Of a stretch of 64,000 bases of DNA, positions 62,120 through 64,000 are shown in pieces (position 1 is the first letter of the stretch; each line of letters starts with the position of its first letter). Where the stretch lies: positions 1,441,501 through 1,505,500 of the forward strand of contig NZ_NPZB01000001.1 in NCBI RefSeq assembly GCF_002895945.1. Direction: 5' to 3'. The notes below the pieces were generated by a model. The model had not been told where the DNA came from and did not search any database. It saw nothing but the letters and a program-made list of their open reading frames with translations. The position numbers and the translations under genes were made by a program. This DNA comes from Solilutibacter silvestris (GTDB lineage Bacteria; Pseudomonadota; Gammaproteobacteria; Xanthomonadales; Xanthomonadaceae).

Positions 62120-63363
62120 TCCCGACCTCCGCCACCGCGCGCGTATTGATCGCGCTGGTGCTCGCTGCCGCGAGCGGATTGATCTTCGCCTGGATCGCAC
62201 CGCAACAGGCCGCGACCGTCGCCGACGTGCTGCAACCGTTCGGCAAGTTGTGGATCAACGCATTGCAGATGACTGTGGTGCCGCTGGTTGGCGCGCTGGT
62301 CACATTGGGTGTCGGCACCGCGCGCGATGCCGCCGCATCGGGACGGATGGCGCGGCGCGCATTGATCGTGTTCTTCGTGTTGCTGGCCTTCGCTGCCACG
62401 GTTGCTGCATTGGTGGCACCGGCAGTATTCCATCTGTTCCCGCGCAACCCCGAGCTGGCGCAGGCACTGGCATCATCGTCCGCCGCTGTACCGAAGACCC
62501 CCGCCGTCTCCGACTGGCTGGGCAACATCATTCCCAGCAACGCGGTGAACGCCGCCGCGCAAGGCGCGATGTTGCCGCTGGTGGTGTTCTCGTTGTTCTT
62601 GGGTTTCGCGTTGACCAAGATCGACCACGATCGTGCGCAACGCGTCTTCGACCTGCTGCACGGCATCGCCGATGCGATGACGCAGATCGTGCGCTGGGTG
62701 CTGGTGGTCGCGCCGTTGGGGGTATTCGCACTGGTGTTCGCGGTCACCGCGCGCGCTGGCGTGCACATGCTGGCCGCGCTGGCGGTGTACCTGCTGACGG
62801 CGATCGGTCTCTACCTGCTGTTGGCGATCACGATGTACGCCGTAGTGGCGGTGGCCGGCCGCGATCCGTTGTCGCGCTTCATGCGCGCTGCGGTGCCGGC
62901 GCAGGCGGTGGCGATGAGCACGCAATCGTCGCTGGCATCGTTGCCGGCGATGCTCGACGCCACGCTCGGCACGTTGGGTCATCCGCGCCGCGTGCCGTCG
63001 CTGGTGCTGCCGATGGCGGTCTCGCTGTTCCGGCTCACCAGCCCGGTGCAGTACATGGTGGTGGCCGCGTTCATCGCGTGGGTCCACGGCGTCGACATCA
63101 CCGTGTTGCAATGGGCAGTCGGGATCGCACTGGCGGTGGTGGTCAGTCTCGGCTCGATCGGATTGCCGGGACAGGCCAGTTTCATGATCACCAACCTGCC
63201 GATCACCCAGGCGCTGGGCTTGCCGGTGGAGCCGCTGGGCGTGCTGATGGCGCTCGACACCATTCCCGATGTCTTCGCCACGCTCGGCAACGTCACCGGT
63301 GACCTTGCAGCGGAGAATGTCGCGGCCCGCGGCGAGCGGGATGATGTCGTGAATGCTGACTAG
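62116..63363 (+). CDS. Dicarboxylate/amino acid:cation symporter (DAACS family)
   Basis: A 415-residue transporter of the GltP/DctA family with about 8 membrane segments and two re-entrant hairpins. The conserved serine-rich hairpin is AMSTQSSLASLPAML, and the TM8 motif region MALDTIPDVFATLGNVTGDLAAE matches the Na+/H+ and substrate site. It likely takes up glutamate, aspartate or C4-dicarboxylates. It overlaps the L,D-transpeptidase gene by 4 bases. tRNA-Ala follows 45 bases later. Confidence 0.93.
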   Translation: MIPTSATARVLIALVLAAASGLIFAWIAPQQAATVADVLQPFGKLWINALQMTVVPLVGALVTLGVGTARDAAASGRMARRALIVFFVLLAFAATVAALVAPAVFHLFPRNPELAQALASSSAAVPKTPAVSDWLGNIIPSNAVNAAAQGAMLPLVVFSLFLGFALTKIDHDRAQRVFDLLHGIADAMTQIVRWVLVVAPLGVFALVFAVTARAGVHMLAALAVYLLTAIGLYLLLAITMYAVVAVAGRDPLSRFMRAAVPAQAVAMSTQSSLASLPAMLDATLGTLGHPRRVPSLVLPMAVSLFRLTSPVQYMVVAAFIAWVHGVDITVLQWAVGIALAVVVSLGSIGLPGQASFMITNLPITQALGLPVEPLGVLMALDTIPDVFATLGNVTGDLAAENVAARGERDDVVNAD

Positions 63364-63365
63364 GG

Positions 63366-63395
63366 TTGGCAGCCGGGTCATCGCCACGCTATCCT
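63366..63395 (+). promoter_or_regulatory. Probable promoter of tRNA-Ala
   Basis: TTGGCA (63366-63371) and TATCCT (63390-63395), 18 bases apart, sit 13 bases before the tRNA 5' end. Confidence 0.6.
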
Positions 63396-63408
63396 GTGCA
63401 GGCCGCAT

Positions 63409-63484
<76 letters not shown>

Positions 63485-63501
63485 AATTCAGAGAGTTGAA
63501 G

Positions 63502-63530
63502 AAGGCTGGATCTCAGGGTCCGGCCTTTTT
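63502..63530 (+). terminator. Terminator after tRNA-Ala
   Basis: Arms AAGGCTGGA (63502-63510) and TCCGGCCTT (63519-63527) form a 9-bp stem with one G-U pair around an 8-base loop, followed by TTT. Confidence 0.8.
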
Positions 63531-63616
63531 CGTGGCTGCCTGTTTTTGCCAGCTGCGAAAAAAAGTGACTGCTGGCACACTATGGTAATGGGCCGGATTG
63601 GTGACAGGGGAGCTGG

Positions 63617-64000
63617 ATGAAAGCGGGGAAGATCGTATTCGTGTTGGCCTGCCTGGTGTTGGCAGCGGTGGCGGGGCTATGGCTCTCGGGGATGTTCACG
63701 AAGATGTTGCTGGGCGTCGCCAGCCACAAGCCATTCGTTTATCTCGAGTATCTGAAGCATCTGCCGGAGCCGCGGTTCCAGGCGTATGGGTGGAAGATCA
63801 AGACCGGCGGCATCCTCGGGTTCGGGATTCCGTTGCTGGCGTGGATCGTGCTGCTGTTCCTGGCGTTGAAGCCGCAACGCAAGGCGCTACATGGGGATGC
63901 CCGTTTTGCGAGTGGCGGCGACGTTGGCGCGAAGGGATTGTTCGACGACAAGCCAAACGGCGTGGTGATCGGCAAGTTCAAGGGCAAGCTGTTGAAGCTG
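63617..64000 (+). CDS. VirD4/TraG-type coupling protein, N-terminal part
   Basis: The first 128 codons of a gene that continues past the window. GGGGAG lies 6 bases before the ATG. The visible part has one membrane segment at about 7-27 (VFVLACLVLAAVAGLWLSGM), a second at about 69-85, and then KALHGDARFASGGDVGAKGLF and GVVIGKFKGK, the N-terminal signature of VirD4/TraG ATPases that feed substrates to type IV secretion channels. The Walker motifs should lie just beyond the window. It begins 133 bases after tRNA-Ala, suggesting the start of a T4SS or integrative element. Confidence 0.85.
   Translation, partial: MKAGKIVFVLACLVLAAVAGLWLSGMFTKMLLGVASHKPFVYLEYLKHLPEPRFQAYGWKIKTGGILGFGIPLLAWIVLLFLALKPQRKALHGDARFASGGDVGAKGLFDDKPNGVVIGKFKGKLLKL

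Overview
This is a high-GC chromosomal segment of a gammaproteobacterium, most likely a member of the Xanthomonadaceae/Lysobacterales (Lysobacter, Luteimonas, Thermomonas or Stenotrophomonas-like). The evidence is the gene order eno-ftsB-ispD-ispF-truD-surE-pcm-yqaA-nlpD with no rpoS visible after nlpD, the miaA-hfq-hflX-hflK-hflC-purA cluster, abundant TonB-dependent receptors, purT, bpt and a single-chain gcvP. Genes are dense and many neighbours overlap by the 4-base ATGA start/stop. The only gap over 300 bases (about 36.8-37.15 kb) holds a tandem glycine riboswitch.

Layout. 0-8 kb: enolase 3' end, divisome (ftsB), MEP isoprenoid steps (ispD, ispF), tRNA/rRNA modification (truD, rlmE), stress survival (surE, pcm), and envelope genes (yqaA, nlpD). 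8-11 kb: ftsH and folP, separated by a strong terminator. 11-17 kb: a TPR-sulfotransferase translationally coupled to a TonB receptor, then an amino-acid permease. 17-23 kb: miaA, hfq (with an unusually acidic tail), hflX, hflK, hflC, purA. 23-26 kb: a secreted M1 aminopeptidase. 25.9-29.6 kb: a complete bufferin-type RiPP locus (Cys-rich precursor, DUF692/MNIO maturase, DUF2063 partner, DoxX) with a divergent AraC-type regulator. 29.6-34 kb: a second TonB receptor and a fatty-acid hydroxylase/sterol-desaturase family protein. 34-41 kb: gcvP with tandem glycine riboswitch, a Bcr/CflA exporter, and a permease plus Rieske oxygenase pair. 41-44 kb: a zincin-like protein, minE-minD-minC and a GNAT gene. 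44-46.2 kb: a DesK/NarL-type two-component pair followed by a duplicated relic of the regulator's 3' end. 46-63.4 kb: DNA repair (alkA-like, nfi), cell-wall enzymes (VanY-like, ampD, L,D-transpeptidase), an SPFH/RHH/DUF4177/hydrolase overlapping set, purT, bpt, tesB, rlmKL and a dicarboxylate-type symporter. 63.4-64 kb: tRNA-Ala(CGC), its terminator, then the start of a VirD4/TraG coupling-protein gene that runs off the window, probably the edge of a type IV secretion locus.

The most notable system is the 25.9-29.6 kb locus. A signal-peptide-bearing precursor with six cysteines, mostly in Cys-Lys-Gly repeats, lies upstream of a multinuclear iron oxidative enzyme and its partner. The precursor is separated from the enzymes by a long hairpin and has a divergent regulator with a candidate operator. 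By analogy with described bufferins this should be a modified periplasmic metal-binding peptide system. Secondary points of interest are the sulfotransferase-receptor pair, the Glu-bridged Rieske oxygenase with its permease, the regulatory repeats at 52.4 kb and the T4SS edge.
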